From: Lysinibacillus fusiformis
Lineage (GTDB): Bacteria; Bacillota; Bacilli; Bacillales_A; Planococcaceae
DNA: 64,000 nt
Direction: 5' to 3'
NCBI RefSeq assembly: GCF_003049525.1
Contig: NZ_PYWL01000005.1
Location: forward strand, 186,001 to 250,000
Part shown: positions 43,700-52,189 of the stretch, one piece after another
How positions within the stretch are numbered: the stretch's first letter is position 1
Layout: each line of letters starts with the position of its first letter
Position numbers and translations under genes: made by a program
The notes under the pieces: model-generated
The model's input: the letters and a program-made list of their open reading frames with translations, nothing else
Told to the model about the DNA's origin: nothing
The model's database searches: none

Positions 43700-45061
43700 T
43701 TATTGATAAAACGGCTTTACATCGTATCCGTTTTGCTCCAAATGATAGCGAATATTTTTATCTACTAGGAAATGTCCTGATCCCACAACAACAAAGTACT
43801 TTCCTTTTTTCTCTTCAAGAACATTCATGATTTTCTTGGCCATTTGCTCATCACGTAAGCCGAAAAGCATTTCATTGAACTCAGATGATTGTCCCTCCAT
43901 TGCTTGGAAGCTTTTTGCGAATTCTTCCACATTCCCTTGCTGCCAGCTTGTAAACCATTCTTGAAGAATTTCGGATTGATTTTCTTCAGATGGATTGATG
44001 ATATTATCCAGCACAGCGACTAATGACTGTTCCTGTGCCTCTGGTGACAATGCATCAAACATATCTACCTGCGCTCTTGTACCTTCTAATTCAATCACTG
44101 GCTTTTGTTGCAACTGTGCGTTCAATAAAAAGTATATATCAATCCCGTGCATTGTCATTTCTTGTGGTGTCATTCCAAAGGAATCGTCCATTGCCAGCAT
44201 TGATAATGCACTAGAAAGCATCCATGGCTTTTGTACTATTAGTTCCTCCATTGGAAGATTGTAAAGCTTTGCGACTTGTTCTAACTTCGCATATGTTTCT
44301 GGTGCAACAGTATCTTTTAGTGTTTTGCCATCTGTATACATTGCTTTTTCTGCATAGTATTCGAGTGCTTCCGCATCCAGGATATTCGCCTCTACTAATA
44401 GCGCATCCGATTCATTGAATGCCTTTACTAGTTTGTTATTGAATGGATATAAATCGGGTGTTCCTAGATGAATGGAACCTAGTAAGTATACAAGTGTATC
44501 CTCATCCTGAACAACCCAAGCTACCCCGTTCGATCCTTGCTCTGCTAGCCCATATGTACTCTGAATGAAACGCACAGCCAATATTACAGCCTGTTGAGTC
44601 GTTGCCTTGCTCTCCAACTGTAATCCATTAGCAGAGCCTTGTAATATATGATGCTCTTTCATAAATTGAATAGGATCTTTACCAACCGGTAAATCATAAC
44701 GCGCTACAATATTATATAAACGTTTTACAATATCCCCACGTGTGTTATCATTCTTCACACTCACTGGTTTATATTGTTTGTTTTCATCTAAACCTAGAGA
44801 AGCAATTTTCTTTTCTGTTAAAGCTAATAATTCATTTACTTTATCTACCGAAATTTCTTGAAGGAAACCATCGAAATACCATTCCATTGGAAAGATTCCG
44901 TATTTTTCACCCTCATTTAATGTTTCTATTGCCCACTCACTAATTGATGGTGTTAAAGGTAGTGACTGCTCCTCCGCATGGATCACAGGTACAACCGTTG
45001 TCAGCATCAATGAAGCCCCAAGCAAAATAGCGCTTGTACGTTTCATTATCTTTTTCATCAT
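43700..45061 (-). CDS. TraB/GumN family exported protein
   Basis: A 453-residue protein with a signal peptide (RTSAILLGASLMLTTVVPVIHAEE). After an N-terminal region of about 150 residues without a confident family lies a TraB/GumN domain: TLVYLLGSIHLGTPDLYPF with the GxxH motif, LLVEANIL, and KGKYFVVVGSGHFLVDKNI at the end (the second GxxH). These are Tiki-like metal-dependent protease folds. Substrate unknown. GGGAGAG precedes the ATG. Confidence 0.85.
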   Translation of the reverse strand: MMKKIMKRTSAILLGASLMLTTVVPVIHAEEQSLPLTPSISEWAIETLNEGEKYGIFPMEWYFDGFLQEISVDKVNELLALTEKKIASLGLDENKQYKPVSVKNDNTRGDIVKRLYNIVARYDLPVGKDPIQFMKEHHILQGSANGLQLESKATTQQAVILAVRFIQSTYGLAEQGSNGVAWVVQDEDTLVYLLGSIHLGTPDLYPFNNKLVKAFNESDALLVEANILDAEALEYYAEKAMYTDGKTLKDTVAPETYAKLEQVAKLYNLPMEELIVQKPWMLSSALSMLAMDDSFGMTPQEMTMHGIDIYFLLNAQLQQKPVIELEGTRAQVDMFDALSPEAQEQSLVAVLDNIINPSEENQSEILQEWFTSWQQGNVEEFAKSFQAMEGQSSEFNEMLFGLRDEQMAKKIMNVLEEKKGKYFVVVGSGHFLVDKNIRYHLEQNGYDVKPFYQ

Positions 45062-45215
45062 AAGATTTTCTCTCCCTTTTTCTACTTCCTTACCTACAAC
45101 GTTTGAAATTATACCATAAATAGACCAACTATTTTATAAGTAAATGTGAAAATTTTTACAAAAATGTATTGACTTTAATTATGTCGAAATAGTTATTACA
45201 TCCCATTAAATAAGA

Positions 45216-45239
45216 CGATGACACTCGTTCTTGTCATCG
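45216..45239. terminator. Hairpin after stalk-domain gene
   Basis: Stem cgatgaca / tgtcatcg with an 8-nt loop, T-rich on both sides. Confidence 0.6.
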
Positions 45240-45254
45240 CCTTTTATTTTAAGC

Positions 45255-45947
45255 TTATTGAGTAAATTTAGGATCCAATATACCTAAACCACTGCCTTCA
45301 ATTTCAAACTTCACTTTTGAAGCACCTTCTAAATTAACATTAACCTTTACCTTATCTTTTATCGACCCGCTATCATAAATCAATTTATTATCTGCGTAAA
45401 TTTTCATATAGCCTATTCCGAAAGAACCTGCCGCTAGCTTTTTAACAGGCGCTAGGTACGTTTCAAATGATTTATATTTTCCATTAGCCATGTATTCAAC
45501 TGTATGATCTTGTACAGCCCCACCGCCGTGATAGCCACCTAGTTGATAGGATTGTTCAAACTTTTCTCCAGTACTAATAACGATAGAGCTTGGGTTATGG
45601 AAGAAGTGATCTTCATCACTCCCAATAGGCTTTACATCTTTTAAAGAGATGAAGGTTGGAGCATCACCAATATAAATGGATTTTGATTTACCATCCCATG
45701 TCACATTTTTCCCTAAAGACTCAGCAATAAAACGCATCGGCACATAAGTAGTTCCTTCATAAATAAAGCCAGATTGACCCTCTTTTGGCTTTTTCTCAAC
45801 CTTATCTACATAGTAATGAATCGTATCTTGAGAAACATTGATCTTTTTCAAACTGCTTGCTGCCTCTGTCGTTGAAAGGTAGGTGAAGGTTAAACCTCCT
45901 AATATAAAAAAGCCTAAATAACTCGTAATAATAAGTAGTTTTTTCAT
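45255..45947 (-). CDS. Exported protein with copper amine oxidase N-like (stalk) domain
   Basis: About 230 residues. N-terminal signal peptide (LLIITSYLGFFILGGLTF), then the stalk domain around YEGTTYVPMRFIAESLGKNVTWDGKSKSIYIG, which is common in secreted Bacillales and Paenibacillus proteins. The C-terminal part looks like a beta domain with a GSIKDKVKVNVNLEG strand. AAGGAGTG supports the ATG at 45947 over a GTG upstream. Role unknown, possibly cell-surface. Confidence 0.75.
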   Translation of the reverse strand: MKKLLIITSYLGFFILGGLTFTYLSTTEAASSLKKINVSQDTIHYYVDKVEKKPKEGQSGFIYEGTTYVPMRFIAESLGKNVTWDGKSKSIYIGDAPTFISLKDVKPIGSDEDHFFHNPSSIVISTGEKFEQSYQLGGYHGGGAVQDHTVEYMANGKYKSFETYLAPVKKLAAGSFGIGYMKIYADNKLIYDSGSIKDKVKVNVNLEGASKVKFEIEGSGLGILDPKFTQ

Positions 45948-45956
45948 AGAGCACAC

Positions 45957-46272
45957 TCCTTAATATATTTATATGTAATTATACCAAAAATTACATATAA
46001 ATATTTCAACATATTGTTCAAAATAGAAAAAAACTGCTTATCACTTCTTTATTCATGAAGCAATCCTTATTCTACATAATTATATTTGGCTTTTAAACGA
46101 GGCTTAAGGTCACTAGGCTATACTTGTTTAATCTCACAGACTTTTGTTTATGAAATTGAAGCTTTCCACTTTTAATATGATTATTAGTATCTGAATATTA
46201 CTTAAATCCGTATGGATTATTCTTATCTATCAAAAAATGAATGTTTAACTCCATTTTTCTTTTAGTTACTGA
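45957..46272. other. Intergenic region without recognised feature
   Basis: About 315 bp of AT-rich sequence between two minus-strand genes. No credible frame, promoter pair or hairpin was found apart from the expected promoter of the gene at 45255. Confidence 0.5.
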
Positions 46273-46986
46273 TTATGCTAGTATATGGCCTCCTTCTACA
46301 TGAAGAATGGTTCCAGTCACAAAACTATTTTGTAGCAAGTATAATATGCTTTGTGCAACATCTTCGACCCTCCCTATACGTTTAACTGGAAGTTTATTTT
46401 CAACAGAAGCATAAAAATTATTCCGTATTTCTTCTGGCATTTTATTACGAGAAGGTGTATCAATGATACCAGGTGAAACAATATTCACTCGGATTGGAGC
46501 AAGTTCTAATGCCAAAGTTTGGCCTAGATTAGAAACAGCTGCATTGACTGCACCTAGAGTCGCTGAACCAACCATAGATTTATAGGCCACAACCCCAGAA
46601 AATAAAGTAATGGAACCGTTTGGTAAAATTTTCAACGCGCCGTATTTTGCTGCATAATATTGTCCCCAAAATTTGTTTTCAAATAACTGTCGAGCCTGGA
46701 CTGTACTTGTTTGGATGAATGAGCCCCCTGATGTTTCTGCTGCGCTTACTACAAGATGATCGAACGGACCGACTTTTTCAAAGAAAGACACAACTTGCTG
46801 TTCTTGTGTTGTATCTAGTGTGTAAGCTATAGCCTTCACCCCCAATTGCTCTTTTGCTTTCCGTAATTTATCTTCAGATCGACTTGCAATGATTACTTCA
46901 GCACCTTGGGCTAATAGTTGTTTCGCTGATTCCAAGCCAATCCCAGAGCTCCCACCAATAATGACAACCTTTTTATCTTTTAACAT
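46273..46986 (-). CDS. SDR family protein with degenerate catalytic motif
   Basis: A 237-residue short-chain dehydrogenase fold: GGSSGIGLESAKQL dinucleotide loop, IASRSEDKL (NADP-type Arg), PIRVNIVSPGIIDTP, and GTILHVEGGHILA end. The YxxxK tetrad is absent: the aligned segment is TLGAVNAAV, replacing Tyr and Lys by Leu and Asn, and NAG is SAA. It may be non-oxidising or use an alternative mechanism. Divergent from an HxlR regulator. Confidence 0.82.
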   Translation of the reverse strand: MLKDKKVVIIGGSSGIGLESAKQLLAQGAEVIIASRSEDKLRKAKEQLGVKAIAYTLDTTQEQQVVSFFEKVGPFDHLVVSAAETSGGSFIQTSTVQARQLFENKFWGQYYAAKYGALKILPNGSITLFSGVVAYKSMVGSATLGAVNAAVSNLGQTLALELAPIRVNIVSPGIIDTPSRNKMPEEIRNNFYASVENKLPVKRIGRVEDVAQSILYLLQNSFVTGTILHVEGGHILA

Positions 46987-47311
46987 GTTTTTACCTCCTA
47001 TATTTCCAAATAGTAAATTAAAAATTCAATTTCTCTGGCATTTGTATATCACGCTTTCATTCATAATGGGTACTGATAGTAAAGGTACTTATTATAAGAT
47101 CTACGCTTAAGGATAGTTGATATTTTGTTGAAATCTCACTAAATTTCATTACCCCCTTAATCTAGTAATGGATTAACAAAGCCAACGATATTATATATAT
47201 AGTTACTTCATTTTCGGAAGTAGTGATATTTATTTCACAAAGTTTCTAGAAGTATACTATTGTGATAATATAAGGTGAATTAGACAAAAAAATTTTAGGA
47301 GGCTGTTTCTG

Positions 47312-47650
47312 ATGAGTGTGATTGAGCCAGTCGTGTTGACCAAAGGAACTCCAGGTGAGACTTGTCCCATCGCTAAAACACTGGATATAATTGGAACAAA
47401 ATGGACATTTTTGATAATTCGTGATCTGCTTATAGAAGGAACGATGCGCTTTAGTGACCTATTGAAATCAATGGATGGAATTAGCCCGAAAACACTTTCC
47501 CTCCGCCTTAAAGTGTTGGAGGATCAAGGTATTTTAGAAAGAAAGGTATTCCCTGAGGTTCCCCCTCGCGTGGAATATACGCTAACAGAAAAAGGAAAGG
47601 GATTGGAAGGTATTTTTATTGAACTAAAAAGATTTGGACTAAATTTATAA
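47312..47650 (+). CDS. HxlR family regulator
   Basis: A 112-residue HxlR winged-helix: CPIAKTLDIIGTKWTFLIIRDLL, MRFSDLLKSMDGISPKTLSLRLKVLEDQGIL, PPRVEYTLTEKG. The conserved Cys (GETCPI) could sense redox or electrophiles. AGGAGG lies 9 bases before the ATG. It probably controls the divergent SDR gene. Confidence 0.9.
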   Translation: MSVIEPVVLTKGTPGETCPIAKTLDIIGTKWTFLIIRDLLIEGTMRFSDLLKSMDGISPKTLSLRLKVLEDQGILERKVFPEVPPRVEYTLTEKGKGLEGIFIELKRFGLNL

Positions 47651-47701
47651 AAAATAAACCTTTAAATGTAAGCTATCATTGTGCAAAATGGAGGAAATTC
47701 A

Positions 47702-48307
47702 ATGAATAAAGAAGATCAAATACGTGATCTTATTATCCAAACTTCTCTAAGTTTATTTAATAAAAAAGGTTACAACCAAACTTCTATTCAAGATATTATG
47801 ACTGCCACGGCATTACCTAAGGGTGCCATTTATAGACGTTTTGAAAATAAAAATGACATAGCCATTGCTTCCTTCACCTATTCTATGAAGATTATTTGGG
47901 ATCATTATTTTGAAGCAATAAAGTCTAAAATAACAGCGACAGATAAAATAATTGCTATGTTTGAAGTTTATCAAGATGCGGTTCATACCCCACCAGTTGA
48001 TGGTGGATGTCCGCTACTGAATACAGCCATTGAAAGCGATGATGGATTCCAAGAACTACATGAGTTAGCTGCTAATGCACATAAAGAAACCCTACTTTTT
48101 TTACAATCAATCATTGAAGAAGGAATACATGCCAAAGAATTTAGCCAGCATGTAAATGCTTATTCCCTAGCATCTTTTTTATTCTCTACTTTAGAGGGTG
48201 CTGTCATGTCTAGTCGTTTAGCTTTAAATAACGATCATATGAATCATAGTATTGAACAGATCACATACCTTTTACAACAGTACGCACCAAAGAACCAAGA
48301 GGTTTAA
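47702..48307 (+). CDS. TetR/AcrR family regulator
   Basis: A 201-residue TetR regulator: LIIQTSLSLFNKKGYNQTSIQDIMTATALPKGAIYRRFENKNDIA (pattern only) and a C-terminal domain with PVDGGCPLLNTAIE, as in YxaF/LmrA-type repressors. GGAGG supports the ATG at 47702. It precedes a DJ-1/PfpI gene with a GC-rich dyad between them. Confidence 0.9.
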   Translation: MNKEDQIRDLIIQTSLSLFNKKGYNQTSIQDIMTATALPKGAIYRRFENKNDIAIASFTYSMKIIWDHYFEAIKSKITATDKIIAMFEVYQDAVHTPPVDGGCPLLNTAIESDDGFQELHELAANAHKETLLFLQSIIEEGIHAKEFSQHVNAYSLASFLFSTLEGAVMSSRLALNNDHMNHSIEQITYLLQQYAPKNQEV

Positions 48308-48389
48308 AATACAATACCTCTTGGTTTTCACTGAAATGTAATAATTATATTGTTGAAAAAAAATGCATTTGCGTTTAAGATTATCTTGC

Positions 48390-48408
48390 GGACCGGACGG
48401 TTCGGTCC
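48390..48408 (+). promoter_or_regulatory. Putative TetR operator GGACCG-N7-CGGTCC
   Basis: A GC-rich dyad in otherwise AT-rich sequence between the TetR gene and the DJ-1 gene, 27 bp before the latter's start. Confidence 0.55.
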
Positions 48409-48434
48409 TAATATATTTTAAAGGAGAGATAGTT

Positions 48435-49091
48435 TTGGAAATAGCAATTTTACTTTACGATGGGATTACAGCTTTGGACGCAATTGGTCCATACGAGGTA
48501 TTTGCAGCTACACAGCAATGTCAAGTGAAATTTGTTGCTAAAGATAAAGGACTGATTAAACTAGATTCAAAAATGGGCTTTTTGCATGCAGACTATAGCT
48601 TTTCTGACATAACTTCTGCCGATATTCTTATTGTTCCTGGCTGTAGTCCACCTAACTTCAAAAATCCAATGAATGATGAAACAACGCTCAATTGGATTCG
48701 TAACATACATCAAACAACCAAATGGACAACATCCGTGTGCAATGGCTCTCTTATTTTAAGTGCAGCTGGTCTATTAAAAGGAATGAAGGCAACTAGTCAC
48801 TGGGGTTCCTTTGATATCCTACAATCCCTTGGAACTATTCCAACAGATGAAAGAGTTGTGCGCCAAAATAAAATGGTCACAGCAGCTGGCGTCTCTTCTG
48901 GTATTGATATGGCTCTACAACTAGTTGCATGGGAATTTGGTGACGACCTTAGTATGGGAGTTCAGTTAATACTGGAATATGATCCACAGCCCCCATTTGA
49001 TACAGGCTCTGTACAAAAAGCACCTAAGCCTTTAGTCGAAGATATAAAAAAAATGCTTCAGGCATTTTCAGAGAAAGAGCCTGATCTGTAA
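48435..49091 (+). CDS. DJ-1/PfpI family protein
   Basis: About 218 residues: ILLYDGITALDAIGPYEVF, ADILIVPGC, WTTSVCNGSLILSAAGLLKGMKATSHW, with the nucleophile Cys in SVCNGS and the GAGxxS-like AAGVSSGIDMAL. It resembles the isonitrile hydratase/AraC-amidase-like branch. TTG at 48435 with AAAGGAGAG upstream is preferred over a 24-codon longer frame. Likely controlled by the preceding TetR. Confidence 0.85.
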   Translation: MEIAILLYDGITALDAIGPYEVFAATQQCQVKFVAKDKGLIKLDSKMGFLHADYSFSDITSADILIVPGCSPPNFKNPMNDETTLNWIRNIHQTTKWTTSVCNGSLILSAAGLLKGMKATSHWGSFDILQSLGTIPTDERVVRQNKMVTAAGVSSGIDMALQLVAWEFGDDLSMGVQLILEYDPQPPFDTGSVQKAPKPLVEDIKKMLQAFSEKEPDL

Positions 49092-49123
49092 ACTAATAAA
49101 AAGAAAAATGCTACAGCAACCAA

Positions 49124-49165
49124 AAAATCGTATAAGGGTAAATAATTTTACCTTCATACGATTTT
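49124..49165. terminator. Bidirectional terminator
   Basis: Outer stem aaaatcgtat / atacgatttt and inner gggtaaa / tttacc. It ends both the DJ-1 gene and the exporter operon that converges on it. Confidence 0.8.
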
Positions 49166-49213
49166 AATTAAATTCACTTTTAATGGTTTAACTAACATAA
49201 AAACTATTAAAAA

Positions 49214-50488
49214 TTACATAAAATATCCATTTAATGCCTGTGTATACTTTTCGCTTAAAATATAATAATTGAATTTATATATATTAATTTCTGATTCAAT
49301 ACGCTGAATATCTCTATCTATTCTTTCCAATTCTGCACTAGTAATTACTCCAGCACTATATTGTATTTGTAAATCCTTTTTATCTGCAATTAAAGACGCT
49401 TTAGTTTCCTGCAAATTATTCATTTGTAAAAACATTTCTTCTTGTTCAAAGTAAAACTTTTTGATTTTTACTTTTAATTCCTTTACTAGATTATCTTTTT
49501 CATATTTAGCTACTTGCCATGTTTGGTAATAATAATCTTTTAAATTTGTTTTACTAGACTCAGCACTAGTGTAGTTTTTCTCTGCTAACAAAATATCCTC
49601 TTCTAATTCCCGAACATTGAACATTTTATACATTTTACTTTCCAGTTCCATTATTGGTAATCTATTAATTTCTTTATCAATTGATTGCAGCTGAAGCATT
49701 CGATTATAAGGCAACCCAACCTCCAATTTCAGCTCCTCTAAATAAAAATGAAAGGCTCTTACTTTTTCATCAAGCTGCTGGTTTAATTTTTTAATTTCCC
49801 GCTCTTTTTTCTCAACATCCTTATTGCTCGTTAACCCGTGTTCTGCCATTATCCATAAATCTTCGATATCAGAATGAATATACGATAATTCTTTCTTAAG
49901 TTGCTTAATTTCAGCATCAAGTAATAAAAGGCTAATATACTTTTGAGAAATATATTGTTTAATAGCCTCTCTAGTTTTTTCAATCCCTATATAATTTTTA
50001 CTTTGATTAGCATCGATTACTTTAGCAGCATTATTCAATTCTTCGCGTTGTACTTTTATCTTTTCTTGTAGTTCCTGATTTCTTATAACCTCCTGACCTT
50101 CTAATAATTGATTCAGTGTTGTATTAATTAAAATTTGTGTACCGATCAATTGTCCAATCGCCTCTTTTTCTTCCTCTGCTAATTGGTTAAAATCTGGATG
50201 CTGATGAAGAAAATACTCAGGATTTGTAGGAAGTAAACTTATAGTTGGATTATGAATATTATCTAACTCTTTTAATTCATCTTGTATATTCTTGTGTTGT
50301 GAACTTAACGCCTTAATTTTAGTTTCTAAAAGTTTTATATTCCCATGATTATTTAGTGCTAATTCTATTGCCTTTTCAATTGTAATCGTTTCTATATCTT
50401 CTGTTTCTTTCGCTTGAGCTGCTGTAGACACGCAAAAAACACATAATAAAATGCCTAAAAAACAAGGTACAATTAATTTTAAGTGCAT
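49214..50488 (-). CDS. TolC-like coiled-coil exported protein of the peptide exporter
   Basis: A 424-residue protein with a signal peptide (LIVPCFLGILLCVFCVSTAAQA). It is almost wholly helical with long heptad regions and TolC/OEP signatures: ITIEKAIELALNNHGNIKLLE near the start and LQIQYSAGVITSAELERIDRDI at the end, matching the repeated alnnNp...l and yraGl.s..el motifs. TolC forms outer-membrane channels in diderms; in a monoderm it may span the wall or scaffold the adaptor. Last gene of the PCAT-HlyD operon, 11 bp after the adaptor gene. Confidence 0.75.
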   Translation of the reverse strand: MHLKLIVPCFLGILLCVFCVSTAAQAKETEDIETITIEKAIELALNNHGNIKLLETKIKALSSQHKNIQDELKELDNIHNPTISLLPTNPEYFLHQHPDFNQLAEEEKEAIGQLIGTQILINTTLNQLLEGQEVIRNQELQEKIKVQREELNNAAKVIDANQSKNYIGIEKTREAIKQYISQKYISLLLLDAEIKQLKKELSYIHSDIEDLWIMAEHGLTSNKDVEKKEREIKKLNQQLDEKVRAFHFYLEELKLEVGLPYNRMLQLQSIDKEINRLPIMELESKMYKMFNVRELEEDILLAEKNYTSAESSKTNLKDYYYQTWQVAKYEKDNLVKELKVKIKKFYFEQEEMFLQMNNLQETKASLIADKKDLQIQYSAGVITSAELERIDRDIQRIESEINIYKFNYYILSEKYTQALNGYFM

Positions 50489-50499
50489 ATTTTATACCT

Positions 50500-52176
50500 C
50501 TAGTCTATAAGATTAACTTTCTCTAAAAGATAGTGTAGAATTTTTTTAGAATCTGTAATGACAGAGGCTTCAGCTGTCATACCTACCTTAACTTCACCTT
50601 TTTCTCCTTTTTTATTGCTAAGTATTTTACTTGTAAGAGATGCTTCCACTGTATAATAACTCAAGCCATTTTCACCCGTCACTGAATCTGGACTAATTGA
50701 AGAAATTTCTCCTGATAAATAACCAAAATTTTGTTTTGGAAAAGCTGAAAAGTGAAAATTAACTTTGTCTCCTATTTTGATTTTACCTATTTCTTGATTA
50801 GGAACCGCTAAAGTAACTTTATATTGAGATTCTTGATCAGGAATTATAGACAAAATTGGTTCTCCAGCTTGAAGAAATTCTCCAACATTAATTTCCTTAA
50901 TAACATTTATCGTTCCACTAGTAGATGCTTTAACTGCACCTTTATTTGAGGAAATCTCTAGCTGCTCAATATTTTCTTGTATAGTTTTTTTCTTTTTCTC
51001 CGCCTCTTCAATTTGACTATTTATTTCTACAACTTTATCTAGCTCAAACTTTTTTAGTGTGACTTGTACACCCTCATTTAATAAGCCCTTTTGGTTGTCT
51101 ATATCTTGCATACTCTCTGCTAAATGTTGCTTTTCTAGGTTTAGTCCATCATTATTTATAACTAATTCTGTTACTTTATCCAAACTTTCTATATCCGTTT
51201 TCGTTTGTTTTAGTTGATTTTCTAAAGTATTGATATTTGTATCTATATCCAAGATCGTATTATTAATAAATTTTTCTAATTCTAAAGAGGCATTTTCATA
51301 CTGCATTTTTTCGTTTTCAATCTGTGCCTTTGGAACAAAACGCTCACCTAACTCTAAAGATCTGTTATATATTTTTTCATTATCATTCATTATTAAAGTT
51401 AATTGTTCCAATTTTTTTTGATAATTAGCCAATTGAGAATTACGTACTGAATCGTTTGGCTCTAAATAATTTTGTTTAGTAATTATTGATTTTTTTAGTT
51501 TTCTTTCGTTATCTAAATCAACATTTACTTGATTAATTTTATTTTCTAGTCCTCCTTTTTCTACCTCATACTTATTTTTTTCATCTTTGAAAGTTCTTTC
51601 ATTTTCTCGTATCTTTATATCAGTCATTTGGCTAGATTGCTCTAAATTATTCCTTTTCTGTTCTACATCCATGGAGCTGCTTTTAAATTCTATTTCTAGT
51701 TGCTTATAATTAGCAATATATTGATCTACTAATTTAAAGTATTTTAATTCTCCATCCTCGGATTTAGAAAATTGATTCTTTCTTTGTTGAATGCTCACCT
51801 TGTATTTGTTCAAAAGGTTTAATTCTGCCTCGATTTGTCCTAATTCCGTTTTTCTATTCTCTAATTCTTTTAAAACTTCCTTTTGTTCTATAGAAAATAG
51901 CAAATCTCCTTCTCTTACTTTTTGGCCCTCTTTTAGATATAGCCCTTGAACTTTCCCATTTATCGGAGACTGCACTGTATGTACTTTCTCATTTGGACGT
52001 ACTATGCCATTAGCTTTTGCAACAGTATCTATCTCACCAAAGTAACTCCAAGCTAATGCACAAATTAATATAACTACCAAAATAGAAATAAAGATTGATA
52101 CGAATGGATGTGGTTTGGATTCTAAAATCTCTCGACTATCAGTTAACTCATTTAAATTACTTATTTTTATTCTCAT
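50500..52176 (-). CDS. HlyD-family membrane fusion protein of the peptide exporter
   Basis: A 558-residue adaptor: one N-terminal membrane helix (FVSIFISILVVILICALAWSY), a lipoyl half (VHTVQSPINGKVQGLYLKEG), a very long coiled coil (about residues 80-410), the second lipoyl half (VKASTSGTINVIKEINVGEFLQ) and a beta-barrel (VGMTAEASVITD). It links the PCAT ATPase to outer partners and guides peptide export. Lies 13 bp after the PCAT gene and 11 bp before the TolC-like gene. The coil is longer than in typical bacteriocin adaptors such as LcnD. Confidence 0.88.
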   Translation of the reverse strand: MRIKISNLNELTDSREILESKPHPFVSIFISILVVILICALAWSYFGEIDTVAKANGIVRPNEKVHTVQSPINGKVQGLYLKEGQKVREGDLLFSIEQKEVLKELENRKTELGQIEAELNLLNKYKVSIQQRKNQFSKSEDGELKYFKLVDQYIANYKQLEIEFKSSSMDVEQKRNNLEQSSQMTDIKIRENERTFKDEKNKYEVEKGGLENKINQVNVDLDNERKLKKSIITKQNYLEPNDSVRNSQLANYQKKLEQLTLIMNDNEKIYNRSLELGERFVPKAQIENEKMQYENASLELEKFINNTILDIDTNINTLENQLKQTKTDIESLDKVTELVINNDGLNLEKQHLAESMQDIDNQKGLLNEGVQVTLKKFELDKVVEINSQIEEAEKKKKTIQENIEQLEISSNKGAVKASTSGTINVIKEINVGEFLQAGEPILSIIPDQESQYKVTLAVPNQEIGKIKIGDKVNFHFSAFPKQNFGYLSGEISSISPDSVTGENGLSYYTVEASLTSKILSNKKGEKGEVKVGMTAEASVITDSKKILHYLLEKVNLID

Positions 52177-52189
52177 CTACTATCACCTT

